A DNA stretch of 64,000 nt, taken from positions 1 through 64,000 of the forward strand of contig NZ_JAOTPO010000013.1 of assembly GCF_029028005.1 (NCBI RefSeq). Direction: 5' to 3'. This document shows positions 43,028-51,565 of this stretch, piece after piece; positions within the stretch are counted from its first letter, which is position 1, and every line of letters begins with the position of its first letter. The position numbers and the translations under genes were made by a program. This DNA is from Alkalihalobacterium chitinilyticum. Lineage in GTDB: Bacteria; Bacillota; Bacilli; Bacillales; Bacillaceae_F. The notes under the pieces are model-generated. The model ran no database searches, had not been told where the DNA came from, and worked only from the letters and a program-made list of their open reading frames with translations.

Positions 43028-43058
43028 CTCATCCTATTTTGTTCTTCCAATCATCTTC

Positions 43059-43238
43059 CTATTCCTGTGTCTTCTCGTTCATTTTCTCATACATCTCATT
43101 AATCTCAGGAACATTCATCCACCAGATGTCGCCTGCTCCAGGTTCATTTGAAGGTGCTCCAGGTAAGAGGTGTAATACAGACGTTACGACAAAAATAACG
43201 ACGACAAAACCTAATAAATTTACCATTTTTTTCATCAT
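43059..43238 (-). CDS. 59-residue single-span membrane protein co-expressed with the YeiH-family exporter
   Basis: Too short for a standard ORF cutoff but well supported. It starts ATG-ATG right behind AGGAGATGGA and ends at TAG 43059. It lies 8 bp after the stop of the exporter gene, with the operon terminator behind. The protein has one membrane helix (about residues 6-25, MVNLLGFVVVIFVVTSVLHLL). An external Gly/Pro-rich stretch (PGAPSNEPGAGDIWWMN) and an acidic helix (VPEINEMYEKMNEKTQE) follow. No family recognised. Position suggests a small accessory subunit or regulator of the transporter; that is inference. Confidence 0.8.
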   Translation of the reverse strand: MMKKMVNLLGFVVVIFVVTSVLHLLPGAPSNEPGAGDIWWMNVPEINEMYEKMNEKTQE

Positions 43239-43246
43239 TCCATCTC

Positions 43247-44596
43247 CTAGAATGGCAGTGTAAAGAACGTTCCGCTAAAGAACACCCACGCTGCAAGTAA
43301 CGTTAAGATGATATTGAACAGCTGTCCGACAATGTATAGAATAATAGGTTTTCCACCCCGAACGCCTTTTGCTAATTCTTTAAAGTTCGACTCTAAACCA
43401 ATGCTGACAAACGCTAATGTAAAAAATAAACCACGATAGCCGTCAATAGTTGGTAAGGCTGCTTCAACCGTTTGATCCGGTAATAGAAATGAGAAAATCA
43501 GTGAGGCACCGATAAACCCTAAAATAAACTTTGGCATACGGACCCAAATCTCTTTTCCAGTAACTTTCTTCTGACTTGAAGTTCCTTTATTTTCTACACG
43601 TGATACGAAGAATATCGCAATGGCTACTGCCACAAATCCAATTAAAATGTTTTGTACCATCTTAATGACCGAAGCGACTTCCATAGCTTCATCGCCTAGT
43701 AAAGAACCGGCGGCAACAACTGCTCCTGTTGCATCAATCGTACCACCAAGCCAAGCTCCTCCTACGATCGGATCCATACCAAACAATCGAACAAGTGCAG
43801 GCATTCCTAACATCATTAAAATTGTAAAAATCAATGTGATCGAGATCGCAAGTGTAATTTCTTCTTTCTTCGCCTTGGCTGCAGTTCCTGATGCAATCGC
43901 TGCAGAGACACCACACACTGCTGTGGCAGATGAAATGGTTATGGCTAATTCTTTTTGGTCGTTCATCTTTAAGTAACGCTGCGAGAACCAGTACATGACA
44001 ATAATAACGATCGGCGTGACTACCCAAGCGACCCCAACCCCTAACAAACCAAGAGCTAACATGCGGTCAAATAAGATCGAAGCGCCTAGTAAAACTAACC
44101 CTGCTTTAATATAAAGCTCGGTATGCAAAACGCTCTTTAAAAACGCAGGTGTTTTTAAAACATTACTAATAAATAAACCGATGGCTAACGCCCAGATTAC
44201 ATCGTTAAACCCGTAATGACGCCAAGGTCCATACTGTCCAAGTACGTAAGCAAGTAACGTTAATGTAAAAAGAACTGGAAATGCTACTAGAAACTGATTA
44301 CTAATTTCTTTCTTTAAAAAGCGTATGGCCACGTAAAAAATGAATAAGGCAACCATTCCGGTAATGATTACAGGTATGAAACCATCACTTGGTATCGTGT
44401 TTAAAATTCCTTGTTGATCACCTGACCCCCAGCGAGCAGGTAATGTAGGTTTAGGTATAAAATTGATAAGGACTAAAAATATAACGCCAAAACCTAACCA
44501 AACGGCCCACCAATCTTCAGTGTTCCAACTTCTTTTCTTGCCTTCGTTTGAAGGTACGTTCACTTCTTGTTGTTTATCTTTTAAATTCGGTAACAT
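43247..44596 (-). CDS. YeiH family (UPF0324) putative sulfate/anion exporter
   Basis: 449 residues with about eleven predicted membrane spans. Family motifs: FNDVIWALAIGLFISN near residue 140, AGLVLLGASILF near 165, SSATAVCGVSAAIASGTAA near 220, GGTIDATGAVVAAGSLLGDEA near 285 and FFTLAFVSIGLESNFKEL near 400. About 100 residues longer than E. coli YeiH because of an N-terminal extension with two extra hydrophobic segments. The ATG follows AGGAGG. Family members have been proposed to export sulfate or sulfonate-derived anions, not proven for this branch. A 59-residue membrane protein gene follows at 8 bp. Confidence 0.87.
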   Translation of the reverse strand: MLPNLKDKQQEVNVPSNEGKKRSWNTEDWWAVWLGFGVIFLVLINFIPKPTLPARWGSGDQQGILNTIPSDGFIPVIITGMVALFIFYVAIRFLKKEISNQFLVAFPVLFTLTLLAYVLGQYGPWRHYGFNDVIWALAIGLFISNVLKTPAFLKSVLHTELYIKAGLVLLGASILFDRMLALGLLGVGVAWVVTPIVIIVMYWFSQRYLKMNDQKELAITISSATAVCGVSAAIASGTAAKAKKEEITLAISITLIFTILMMLGMPALVRLFGMDPIVGGAWLGGTIDATGAVVAAGSLLGDEAMEVASVIKMVQNILIGFVAVAIAIFFVSRVENKGTSSQKKVTGKEIWVRMPKFILGFIGASLIFSFLLPDQTVEAALPTIDGYRGLFFTLAFVSIGLESNFKELAKGVRGGKPIILYIVGQLFNIILTLLAAWVFFSGTFFTLPF

Positions 44597-44839
44597 TTGA
44601 TGATCCTCCTACAATATAATGTTGTCACTTACTCTAACAGGAAGAAGGACCTCTGGTTTTTCCAGTCAGTACTTTTATATCCGAGTAATCTTATACGTTT
44701 TATAATATTACTATACTTTAACAGGTGTCAATACTTTTCTGGAATTTACATTCTTTTTTTCCATCCTGTGGATGATTTCAAGTTTAATCGACTGTCATTA
44801 TTGTTTTTTAGGGTCGTAATATGAGAATGACACCATCAC

Positions 44840-44874
44840 AAAAAGGCTAGGAAATCCGATGATCTCCTAGCCTT
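44840..44874 (-). terminator. Terminator of the 44882-45598 gene
   Basis: AAGGCTAGG (44843-44851) pairs with CCTAGCCTT (44866-44874); the minus strand continues with T residues. Confidence 0.9.
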
Positions 44875-44881
44875 CCGCTTC

Positions 44882-45598
44882 TTAATTTGTATTCTTGATA
44901 ATTTTCCGAATTTGGTCAGTATACTTCTGATCTAAGTGATCTGTACTGTAGTGAAAGTTGTCCATACTCGCCACTTTTGGGATATTCAGGTTTACGAGCT
45001 GGCTATCGAGTTCAGCTATCATGAAGTATTCATGCTCATTATCTTTTACTCCACCCACCTCTGTTAAATCAATTTTCGAACCATCTTTTAACTCAATAAT
45101 GTAATAGAATTGTCCTTTTGAATGTGTAAAAGGCAAGTAAAATTGGTCCCCAAACACCCCTGTATGAATCTGAGCAATATCCTGGTAGCTATATTCCTTC
45201 CCCTGCGGTGCAAGATAGGAATAATCGATGATTTTAGTATTCGTAATGACAGTGACAGATGTTAGGATCATATAAAACAATACGATGTTGATCATGATAA
45301 AAATGATGTAAATGCGTTTTTTATTTCGCTGCCTCCATGCTTTCTGGGCCGGGAACGGTTCTTTATGGGCTAACTTTTTCGTTCGTCGATTCAGCAGGTA
45401 AAAGAAACTTATAATGAGTAGGATTTCGTATACAAGCACGAACCTTGAAGCAGGATATTTAAAAATCCACATCATGTAGTCTTCAGGTACAAACAACATA
45501 CCTTGTAACGCTACAATTATTAGATAGATCGCGATCGTCAAGATAACGATTAGTATGATAGCTAATGTGTATAAAACGAAAGATTTTAATATTTTCAA
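44882..45598 (-). CDS. Membrane protein with three spans and a soluble C-terminal domain, unknown
   Basis: 238 residues. Three predicted membrane helices (about 5-32, 50-70 and 97-120) surround a very basic cytoplasmic loop (NRRTKKLAHKEPFPAQKAWRQRNKKR). A soluble C-terminal domain of some 110 residues (YSYQDIAQIHTGVFG, FYYIIELKDGSKIDLTEVGG) resembles the bPH-like or PH-like domains seen in small Bacillus membrane proteins; not certain. The start is TTG behind AGGAGAATTGAC. No recognised family. Confidence 0.65.
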   Translation of the reverse strand: MKILKSFVLYTLAIILIVILTIAIYLIIVALQGMLFVPEDYMMWIFKYPASRFVLVYEILLIISFFYLLNRRTKKLAHKEPFPAQKAWRQRNKKRIYIIFIMINIVLFYMILTSVTVITNTKIIDYSYLAPQGKEYSYQDIAQIHTGVFGDQFYLPFTHSKGQFYYIIELKDGSKIDLTEVGGVKDNEHEYFMIAELDSQLVNLNIPKVASMDNFHYSTDHLDQKYTDQIRKIIKNTN

Positions 45599-45793
45599 GT
45601 CAATTCTCCTACATTTCCTCTATATTCTGCTACTAATTAGTAATGGATTTTTGCTATATGCAAAACACATGATGTAAGTATATTTATATGATCCAGCATC
45701 GTATTCCGGCTAATAAGCTATCTCTTGTTGATGAATACATAAAGTAGAAATATTTACAAACACTAACACAAATTATTAATAGGAGGATCTGAT

Positions 45794-46906
45794 TTGACCT
45801 TCTCGCGTATCCAAATTGTATTTGTATTGCTCCTTTTTATTGGCATTTCCAATCATGTGTTAATTATTCCGCATTTATTAGGTGTCGCAAAGCGAGATGC
45901 TTGGATTTGTGTCTTAATCAGTTATATTATTCTTCTTTTATGGGGGAAAATCCTTTCATCTATATTCAAAAGAAATCCTGAGAGAGTCCCTTTAGGAGAC
46001 TGGGTACATTCGAGAGCCGGAAAAGGGGTTTCGAATATTATTCTATTGTTATTTTTCTTATATATTATAATCATTGGCTTTATTTCTTTTTATGATTTAG
46101 TCGTATCCGTGAAAATTTATTTTCTGCCATTGACGCCTACAGGATATCTCGTTATCCCTTTTCTCTTTTTATGTATATGGGCCGCTACAACATCTCTTAA
46201 AACGATTGTCTATACATCAGCATTCATTTTACCGATTGTATGGGCTCTTGGGCATTTCGTGGCAATTACGACAATGGATAAAAAAGATTATTCTTTTTTA
46301 TTCCCTCTATTTGATACCGATCATGTTTCTATCGTTCATGGTGTACTTATTGTTCTAGGGGGAAGTGTTGATTTATTGATCCTTTTTTTACTGCAGCAAT
46401 ACTTTAATAAACCGGTCTCCTTTTTATTTATATTTATCTTAATTACCTTATTAACAGGACTCGTACTAGGACCAACGATAGGTTCGATTGTGGCATTTGG
46501 TCCTAATATTGCAGCTGATTTACGGTTTCCTGCTTTTGAACAGTGGCGTTTAGTTGAATTAGGTGAACATATATCACACGTTGATGCATTAGCTGTCTTT
46601 CAGTTACTATGTGGTGCTGTAATTCGAATATCACTCTGCTTTTATTTGGTTGGCAATATTTTTAAACTTCGCACGGTTAAGAGAAAATGGTTATATATCA
46701 TCTCGACTGCTGTTGTTTATTCTTTAGTCATGTTTTTTCATGTTAGTGATATTTGGATGCAAACCATCTTAAGAAATTATTTCTATCCTTTCGTCGTTTT
46801 ATTTGGTATAGGGATTACTTTAACACTTTTAACTGTAGGTTATTTCACAAAAAGAAAGGGTCCCCAAAGTTATGAGAGACAACGAACAACAGATGAAAAT
46901 TACTAA
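45794..46906 (+). CDS. Spore germinant receptor subunit B (GerAB/GerKB/YndE family)
   Basis: 370 residues with ten predicted membrane helices, of the APC-superfamily-like spore germination permease family. TTG start at 45794 with AGGAGG 7 bp upstream. It begins FSRIQIVFVLLLFIGISNHVLIIPHLL, the family's N-terminal pattern. In GerA-type receptors this subunit binds or senses the germinant in the inner spore membrane. First gene of a B-A-C operon: the next gene overlaps its 3' end by 35 bp. Transcription by SigG in the forespore is expected; a clear SigG promoter could not be assigned. Confidence 0.93.
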   Translation: MTFSRIQIVFVLLLFIGISNHVLIIPHLLGVAKRDAWICVLISYIILLLWGKILSSIFKRNPERVPLGDWVHSRAGKGVSNIILLLFFLYIIIIGFISFYDLVVSVKIYFLPLTPTGYLVIPFLFLCIWAATTSLKTIVYTSAFILPIVWALGHFVAITTMDKKDYSFLFPLFDTDHVSIVHGVLIVLGGSVDLLILFLLQQYFNKPVSFLFIFILITLLTGLVLGPTIGSIVAFGPNIAADLRFPAFEQWRLVELGEHISHVDALAVFQLLCGAVIRISLCFYLVGNIFKLRTVKRKWLYIISTAVVYSLVMFFHVSDIWMQTILRNYFYPFVVLFGIGITLTLLTVGYFTKRKGPQSYERQRTTDENY

Positions 46907-48326
46907 AATCAATGAAATGTTAAGCAAGGGAGAATTGGTTAAAGAAGACTTAAAATCTTTTTTTGAAAGTTCAGCAGATATTTCATTTTTACCTATTGAA
47001 AAACAACCGGATGTAACCGCCTTTATTTGTGAAGGTATGGTGGATATGACTCAGCTTAATGACTATTTCAATAAAGTAGCAGCGTATATAGTGGAAGGTC
47101 TTGAGGGAGATAAGAAGGATTTACCACCGATTATCTTAGTTGAAAATATGGAGAAAATCGTCGATAAAGTTTTCTCAGGATTTTTAATTTTTTACATTAA
47201 TCAAGATTCACATGTTTATGCAGTCGATATTTCTAAGGTCCCATCAAGGTCTCCTGAGGAATCAAAAACTGAAATTTCTTTAAAGGGGCCCAGAGATGGG
47301 TTTACAGAGGAACTGCCTATAAATATCTCTCTTATTCGAAAGAGAGTCAAGTCAGAAACGTTACATAATGAACAATTTGAAATAGGTAGTTTGAGTAAAA
47401 CAAAAGTATCCTTACTTTATCTTAGCAACAAAATAAATACTGAAATCTTAGAGGAAATTAGAAATCGATTAGAAACGTTAGAAACAGAAAGTTTATTAAG
47501 TTCGGGTCAGTTAGAACAATGGATTTCAGATCGAACGTTTTCTATTTTTCCTCACTTCGACTATATCACTCGTGCAGATTATGCTATTGAATGCTTGTTA
47601 CGTGGTCGTTTCGTTGTGATTGTAGATGGTTCACCTTCTGTTTTAATCGGTCCTATCAACTTGTTTGCTATGTTGAAATCACCGGAGGATGTTCATTTCC
47701 CTTATTCTATTGTAGCTTTACAAAGGTTAATTCGTTTTATCGGGTTAGCCATATCTATATTTGCTCCAGGTTTTTATATTGCCATTACGACTGTAAATTT
47801 AGATCAGCTTCCATTTTCTCTTCTTGCGACAATTGTTATATCTCGAGAAGGTTTACCATTTTCATTACCGTTAGAAGCTTTTTTTATCCTTTTATTATTT
47901 GAGATCCTTAGAGAGGCTGTCATTCGAATGCCCTCAGCTGTAGGACAAACGATCTCTATTGTTGGCGGGCTCATTATCGGTGATGCTGCCATTCGAGCTG
48001 GATTGACTTCACCAACCTTACTCGTTGTAATTGCTATATCTGCTGTAGCAACCTATACTCTGGTCAATCAATCACTAACAGGGACTGTTACCATTTTACG
48101 TATATATTCAATGATCATTTCCCTCTTTTTAGGTGTATATGGATTTGTCCTTGCTTTTTTAAGTATTATTATTTATTTAGCACAATTAGAATCGTTTCGC
48201 CTATCTTATCTTGAACCCATTTCCTCTCTACGTTTTAGGGACTACTTAAATGCTTTTTTGACGAATCCATTTAAAAGAAAAGATTTCACGTCGCCTACCA
48301 TTCAAATGAGGAGAAGGAGAGAATAA
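46872..48326 (+). CDS. Spore germinant receptor subunit A (GerAA/GerKA family)
   Basis: 484 residues. A cytoplasmic N-terminal part (about 1-270: SADISFLPIEKQPDVTAFICEGMVD, LIRKRVKSETLHNEQFEIG, VSLLYLSNKIN) precedes a membrane domain of five or so helices with the family motif FALLATIVISREGLPFSLPLEAF near residue 330 and QTISIVGGLIIGDAAIRAGLTSP near 365. Assigned ATG at 46872 lies inside the upstream gene (35-bp overlap); an ATG seven codons later is possible. Recent work on this family places an ion-channel-like oligomer at this subunit. Complete and apparently functional. Confidence 0.93.
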   Translation: MRDNEQQMKITKINEMLSKGELVKEDLKSFFESSADISFLPIEKQPDVTAFICEGMVDMTQLNDYFNKVAAYIVEGLEGDKKDLPPIILVENMEKIVDKVFSGFLIFYINQDSHVYAVDISKVPSRSPEESKTEISLKGPRDGFTEELPINISLIRKRVKSETLHNEQFEIGSLSKTKVSLLYLSNKINTEILEEIRNRLETLETESLLSSGQLEQWISDRTFSIFPHFDYITRADYAIECLLRGRFVVIVDGSPSVLIGPINLFAMLKSPEDVHFPYSIVALQRLIRFIGLAISIFAPGFYIAITTVNLDQLPFSLLATIVISREGLPFSLPLEAFFILLLFEILREAVIRMPSAVGQTISIVGGLIIGDAAIRAGLTSPTLLVVIAISAVATYTLVNQSLTGTVTILRIYSMIISLFLGVYGFVLAFLSIIIYLAQLESFRLSYLEPISSLRFRDYLNAFLTNPFKRKDFTSPTIQMRRRRE

Positions 48327-48328
48327 AA

Positions 48329-49483
48329 TTGAACGTAGGATCTAGGATTTTTTACTGCCTCCTGATTGGATTACTCATTATATCTGGATGTACTACGGAT
48401 ATGAAAGAAATTCAAAATCTTAATTATGCAACCGCCATCGGTGTAGACTATAAAGAAGGTGAGTACCATTTATTTATTCAATTAATTAACTTAGCATCTG
48501 TTGCTAGTACAGAAGGTCAGGAAAGTCCGCCGTTAACTTATGTTTCTGACGTTACAGGACCTACTTTTATTGAAGCTTTCTTTAGAGTGTATGAGTCAGG
48601 CCAAAATCGGTTTATTTGGTCTCATATGACAACCATTCTCCTGAGTGAGTCGGCTTTAGAAGAAGGAATTGAAAATATTTTTGATGGCTTAACAAGGTAT
48701 TATGAATTTCGATTAACACCATGGGTATTTGGAACAAATGAGCCACTAGATGAGATGTTAACAACTCTCGGTTTTTTCGAACGCACTTCGCTAGAAACGG
48801 TTTTACACAATCCACAAAGACTTTTCGAGCAAAGTTCTTTAGTAAGACCGATTAAGGTAAACCAATTTGGAAGAGAAATTTTCGAGCCCGCTCAAACTAC
48901 TTATATTCCCTCCCTAACAATAAACAAGGATCATTGGCAAAAAGGGCAAGAGGATGAGCCTAAACTAGCGTTAAATGGCGCCTTCTTTATTCAAAATTTA
49001 AAATACAAAGGATTTTTCAATTTAGACCAATTAAAAGGACTTCGCTGGGTTGCTCCTGAAACAATGCGCGCATCCCTACTAGTTGCTAGTAAGGAAAATG
49101 CAGAATTTCTTGTTGTAATGGACCATATAGACACTGAAGTTATTCTGCAAGAACATCAAGATACGTATCAATTTCAAGTCGTCATGAAAGGTGAAGGAAG
49201 TATAGGCAATGAGTTAGCGGGATTGACTAAATTAAGGGAAATGGAACAGGAAACAAACGAAAGTATTGCAAAACAAATTCAGGAGTTATATCAGTTAGGC
49301 GTTGAGGAAAATATCGATTTTCTAAATTTAGAGCATTTGGTTTATAAAACAAGAAAAGAAGAATGGACAAAATTAAAGAATGATGATTTTTTACATGATC
49401 AACTATTAGACGATATAGTAGTTGATGTTACGCTGCTACATTCAGGGGCTTTCAAAAACAAACAAGTTCAGGTGGATGAGTAA
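48329..49483 (+). CDS. Spore germinant receptor subunit C lipoprotein (GerAC/GerKC family)
   Basis: 384 residues. A signal peptide ends in the lipobox LLIISGC (Cys about residue 21). The family motif NYATAIGVDYKEGEYHLFIQLI follows near residue 33. The C-terminal domain (EETNESIAKQIQELYQLGVEENIDFLNLEHLVYKTRKEEW) is the conserved GerC domain 3. TTG start 2 bp after the A-subunit stop, with AAGGAG upstream. The lipoprotein is anchored on the outer face of the inner spore membrane and is needed for receptor function. Last gene of the operon. Confidence 0.93.
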   Translation: MNVGSRIFYCLLIGLLIISGCTTDMKEIQNLNYATAIGVDYKEGEYHLFIQLINLASVASTEGQESPPLTYVSDVTGPTFIEAFFRVYESGQNRFIWSHMTTILLSESALEEGIENIFDGLTRYYEFRLTPWVFGTNEPLDEMLTTLGFFERTSLETVLHNPQRLFEQSSLVRPIKVNQFGREIFEPAQTTYIPSLTINKDHWQKGQEDEPKLALNGAFFIQNLKYKGFFNLDQLKGLRWVAPETMRASLLVASKENAEFLVVMDHIDTEVILQEHQDTYQFQVVMKGEGSIGNELAGLTKLREMEQETNESIAKQIQELYQLGVEENIDFLNLEHLVYKTRKEEWTKLKNDDFLHDQLLDDIVVDVTLLHSGAFKNKQVQVDE

Positions 49484-49499
49484 TTCTCCTGATTGGGGT

Positions 49500-49790
49500 A
49501 ATAAGAGCGAGCTTCCAAGTCCGTTAAAACTTAATGGATCGTAGTTTGTTTGTCATAAATAAAAACGTTGGACAGGCAGAAATAAGGTACGATTGACTTT
49601 TAGGGGACTGAGAAGCCCTTATTTCCTCCAAATCTACCATTTTAGTAATGTTAGGGCACTGACAGGCCCTTATTTGTCATTTTTACTGTGTGAAAGATGG
49701 TTTTTTCAGTGAATAAGAGCTTCTGGGGTCCCTAAACTCTTGAAAACACTGGTTTTGTCACAAATAAGGGCCTCTGGAGTCCGCTTCCGT
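49500..49790. repeat. Array H: 51-bp repeats in inverted halves
   Basis: Two direct units (TAGGGGACTGAGAAGCCCTT at 49601, TAGGGCACTGACAGGCCCTT at 49652, 51 bp apart) face two reverse units (AATAAGAGCTTCTGGGGTCC at 49712, AATAAGGGCCTCTGGAGTCC at 49763, again 51 bp apart). Another reverse-type unit starts at 49500. The whole block can therefore fold as a large imperfect hairpin. It separates the convergent gerC-type gene and the 49819-50508 gene. It may also act as terminator for both; no other terminator is seen. Confidence 0.8.
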
Positions 49791-49818
49791 TCCCGCGATG
49801 TTCAAGAGTTTAAGTCAA

Positions 49819-50508
49819 CTATTTTGAGTTGTTGTTTCTTTTGAAAAACAAAGCTTTTAATATGGTTTTTAAAATAGACTCACTCTCTGCATGTGTTCTG
49901 ATTTCTTCTATAAAAGGGAAATCCGTTGAGGCCACGGATAGTTTCGCCAGTGGCTTTACATTTTGTTCACATACCCACTCATCCCTAATTCCACCTCGAT
50001 TAAACTGATCTTTAGGTAAAATATAAATGGTTCCAGATGTCCAAATGTCCTCTACCTCTTCATTAATAATAGAAAAATAATAGTAACGTCTGATGCCTTT
50101 CTTTGTTGGAACAGTCAAGCAAAGATTTCTTAATGAACCTGCATAGTCTCTTCGATTTTTAACAGAAAAAAATAATGACCATACGCCATCACTTGCGGCA
50201 AACACAGCTTTTATTGGCCTCCCATTAAAAAGCGTACTTTCTTTTGGTTCGAAGCTATCGATCATGTGGTTATTAGAACCATGCACTAATACATTTTTAT
50301 TCTCAATGAGATAATTTAAAAACTGATAGACCGGGTAGTCACTTTTATAAGAAATAAACTTTCCTTCACCTGGTAGTATTGAATGGTGATATATGTCATC
50401 AAACTCATCCTTTGCTTGCGCCGGCAAATCTAATTCTTCTATTTTTAATAATTGAAGTCGATCTAATAGATACCGTTTAAGACGGTTTTGTATGGTATGG
50501 TCTCTCAT
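49819..50508 (-). CDS. Conserved hypothetical soluble protein, 229 residues
   Basis: The frame extends to 50598, but AGGAGGGTGT directly precedes the ATG at 50508, so the start is put there. Soluble, mixed alpha-beta. Possible landmarks are DEFDDIYHHSILPGEGKFISYKSDYPVYQFLNYLIENKNVLVHGSNN, where the LVHGSNN segment looks like a nucleotide- or ligand-binding loop, then GRPIKAVFAASDGVWSLFFSV and a basic C-terminus (ALFFKRNNNSK). No family name recalled with confidence. Monocistronic between array H and the terminator of the next operon. Confidence 0.7.
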   Translation of the reverse strand: MRDHTIQNRLKRYLLDRLQLLKIEELDLPAQAKDEFDDIYHHSILPGEGKFISYKSDYPVYQFLNYLIENKNVLVHGSNNHMIDSFEPKESTLFNGRPIKAVFAASDGVWSLFFSVKNRRDYAGSLRNLCLTVPTKKGIRRYYYFSIINEEVEDIWTSGTIYILPKDQFNRGGIRDEWVCEQNVKPLAKLSVASTDFPFIEEIRTHAESESILKTILKALFFKRNNNSK

Positions 50509-50600
50509 ACACCCTCCTCTAGAAAGGAAAATAATTAGCGCTATATACATATTTAACCATATTGGAAATTGAATGTGTAAGGAAAAATTAAATATCAATT

Positions 50601-50645
50601 AAAAAAAGACCATCAATTTAACATAAAATTGATAGTCTATTTTTT
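50601..50645 (-). terminator. Terminator of the GGT/ATP-grasp/amidohydrolase operon
   Basis: GACCATCAATTT (50608-50619) pairs with AAATTGATAGTC (50626-50637), one mismatch; T-rich on both strands. Confidence 0.8.
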
Positions 50646-50730
50646 AGTTCAATTATATTTAGGTTTTCAATAGTAACGGGAACTCAATTGAAACATTCTT
50701 CGTGTGTGAGTGATCAGATTAATCTATACT

Positions 50731-51564
50731 CTACTCCTCAACCAACTCTTTAAAAACCTCATACAAATCATCACGGAACTTTTTGAGTTTGATTTGTGTC
50801 TCCTTGGGCGGGATGACTTTTAGTTTTTCGGATGGCTTAGGTAAATACATGCAGCGGTTGATCTCTAGTTGGATCCACGGGATGTTGCCTTTGTTGCCAT
50901 GGTGCCTCGTAATATAACCGCCAGCAAATGGCTGATTGAGTGTGACGAGTGGCATACCTTCAGCTTCGTCTTTATAGTCACTGAATTTTTCTTCAAGTAA
51001 CGCCTTCAATTTTTCCAACGTTTCAACGGGTGCTGTGATCGGCTCGCCTATTGAGTGGCCGGTTTCAGACCCGCGGTTACCGAGACAAAACAGCGGGCGC
51101 TTCTCCCAATTTGCCCCTATGGCGACGGGACCGACATCGAGCATCGTATGACAGTCTATTCCTAGCACAACGTTAGGATTATTGGCTGATGCTTCTAGCT
51201 GTTGATGGTAGTTTGAATAGTAATCTTCCAGTAAAACTTCAATTTCTGCTTCCGATAAACCGCCGTCTTCTGTATTCCACACAGGCTTTTGGACGACAGA
51301 CAACGTTTTCACGACGCCATCGGGATTTTGTGGTGGCAGATCATGCAGGTCGCGGTTCATATCAACAACAATACGCGCGATGGGTGTGTCGACAAACTCT
51401 TCGACCATTCCATCAAAGTCATAAATCTCATGAGACCATGTGTCACAATCGAGTAAAACTTCCTCTGGTGTAAGCAAGCATTTCTTGATTAGATTCGTTG
51501 GGATCATCAGTCCCCCGTGGGGAACTGATATCACAATAGGTAATTTCTTTTTCATAACTTCCAT
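50731..51564 (-). CDS. N-formylglutamate amidohydrolase family protein
   Basis: 277 residues. The FGase/HutG-type zinc-hydrolase fold is recognised by PIVISVPHGGLMIP (residues 9-22), ARIVVDMNRDLHDLPPQNPDG near 63-83, LGIDCHTMLDVGP near 135-147 and IQLEINRCMY near 235. These supply the His and Glu ligands and the Arg that grips the substrate carboxylate. The family cleaves N-formyl-glutamate or N-acyl/amide-linked acidic residues. Here no histidine-degradation genes are near, so a role on the product of the adjacent ATP-grasp ligase is more likely. The start lies 1 bp after the stop of the ATP-grasp gene: tight translational coupling. Last gene of a three-gene operon. Confidence 0.85.
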   Translation of the reverse strand: MEVMKKKLPIVISVPHGGLMIPTNLIKKCLLTPEEVLLDCDTWSHEIYDFDGMVEEFVDTPIARIVVDMNRDLHDLPPQNPDGVVKTLSVVQKPVWNTEDGGLSEAEIEVLLEDYYSNYHQQLEASANNPNVVLGIDCHTMLDVGPVAIGANWEKRPLFCLGNRGSETGHSIGEPITAPVETLEKLKALLEEKFSDYKDEAEGMPLVTLNQPFAGGYITRHHGNKGNIPWIQLEINRCMYLPKPSEKLKVIPPKETQIKLKKFRDDLYEVFKELVEE

Positions 51565-51565
51565 C

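Noticed and set aside
43620-44027. Frames overlapping the YeiH-family gene
   Set aside because: Shadow frames of a well-supported membrane-protein gene.
45730-45765. SigG promoter for the ger operon (TGAATA then CAAACACTA)
   Set aside because: The spacing between the two elements is 3-4 bp too long for SigG, so I did not call it.
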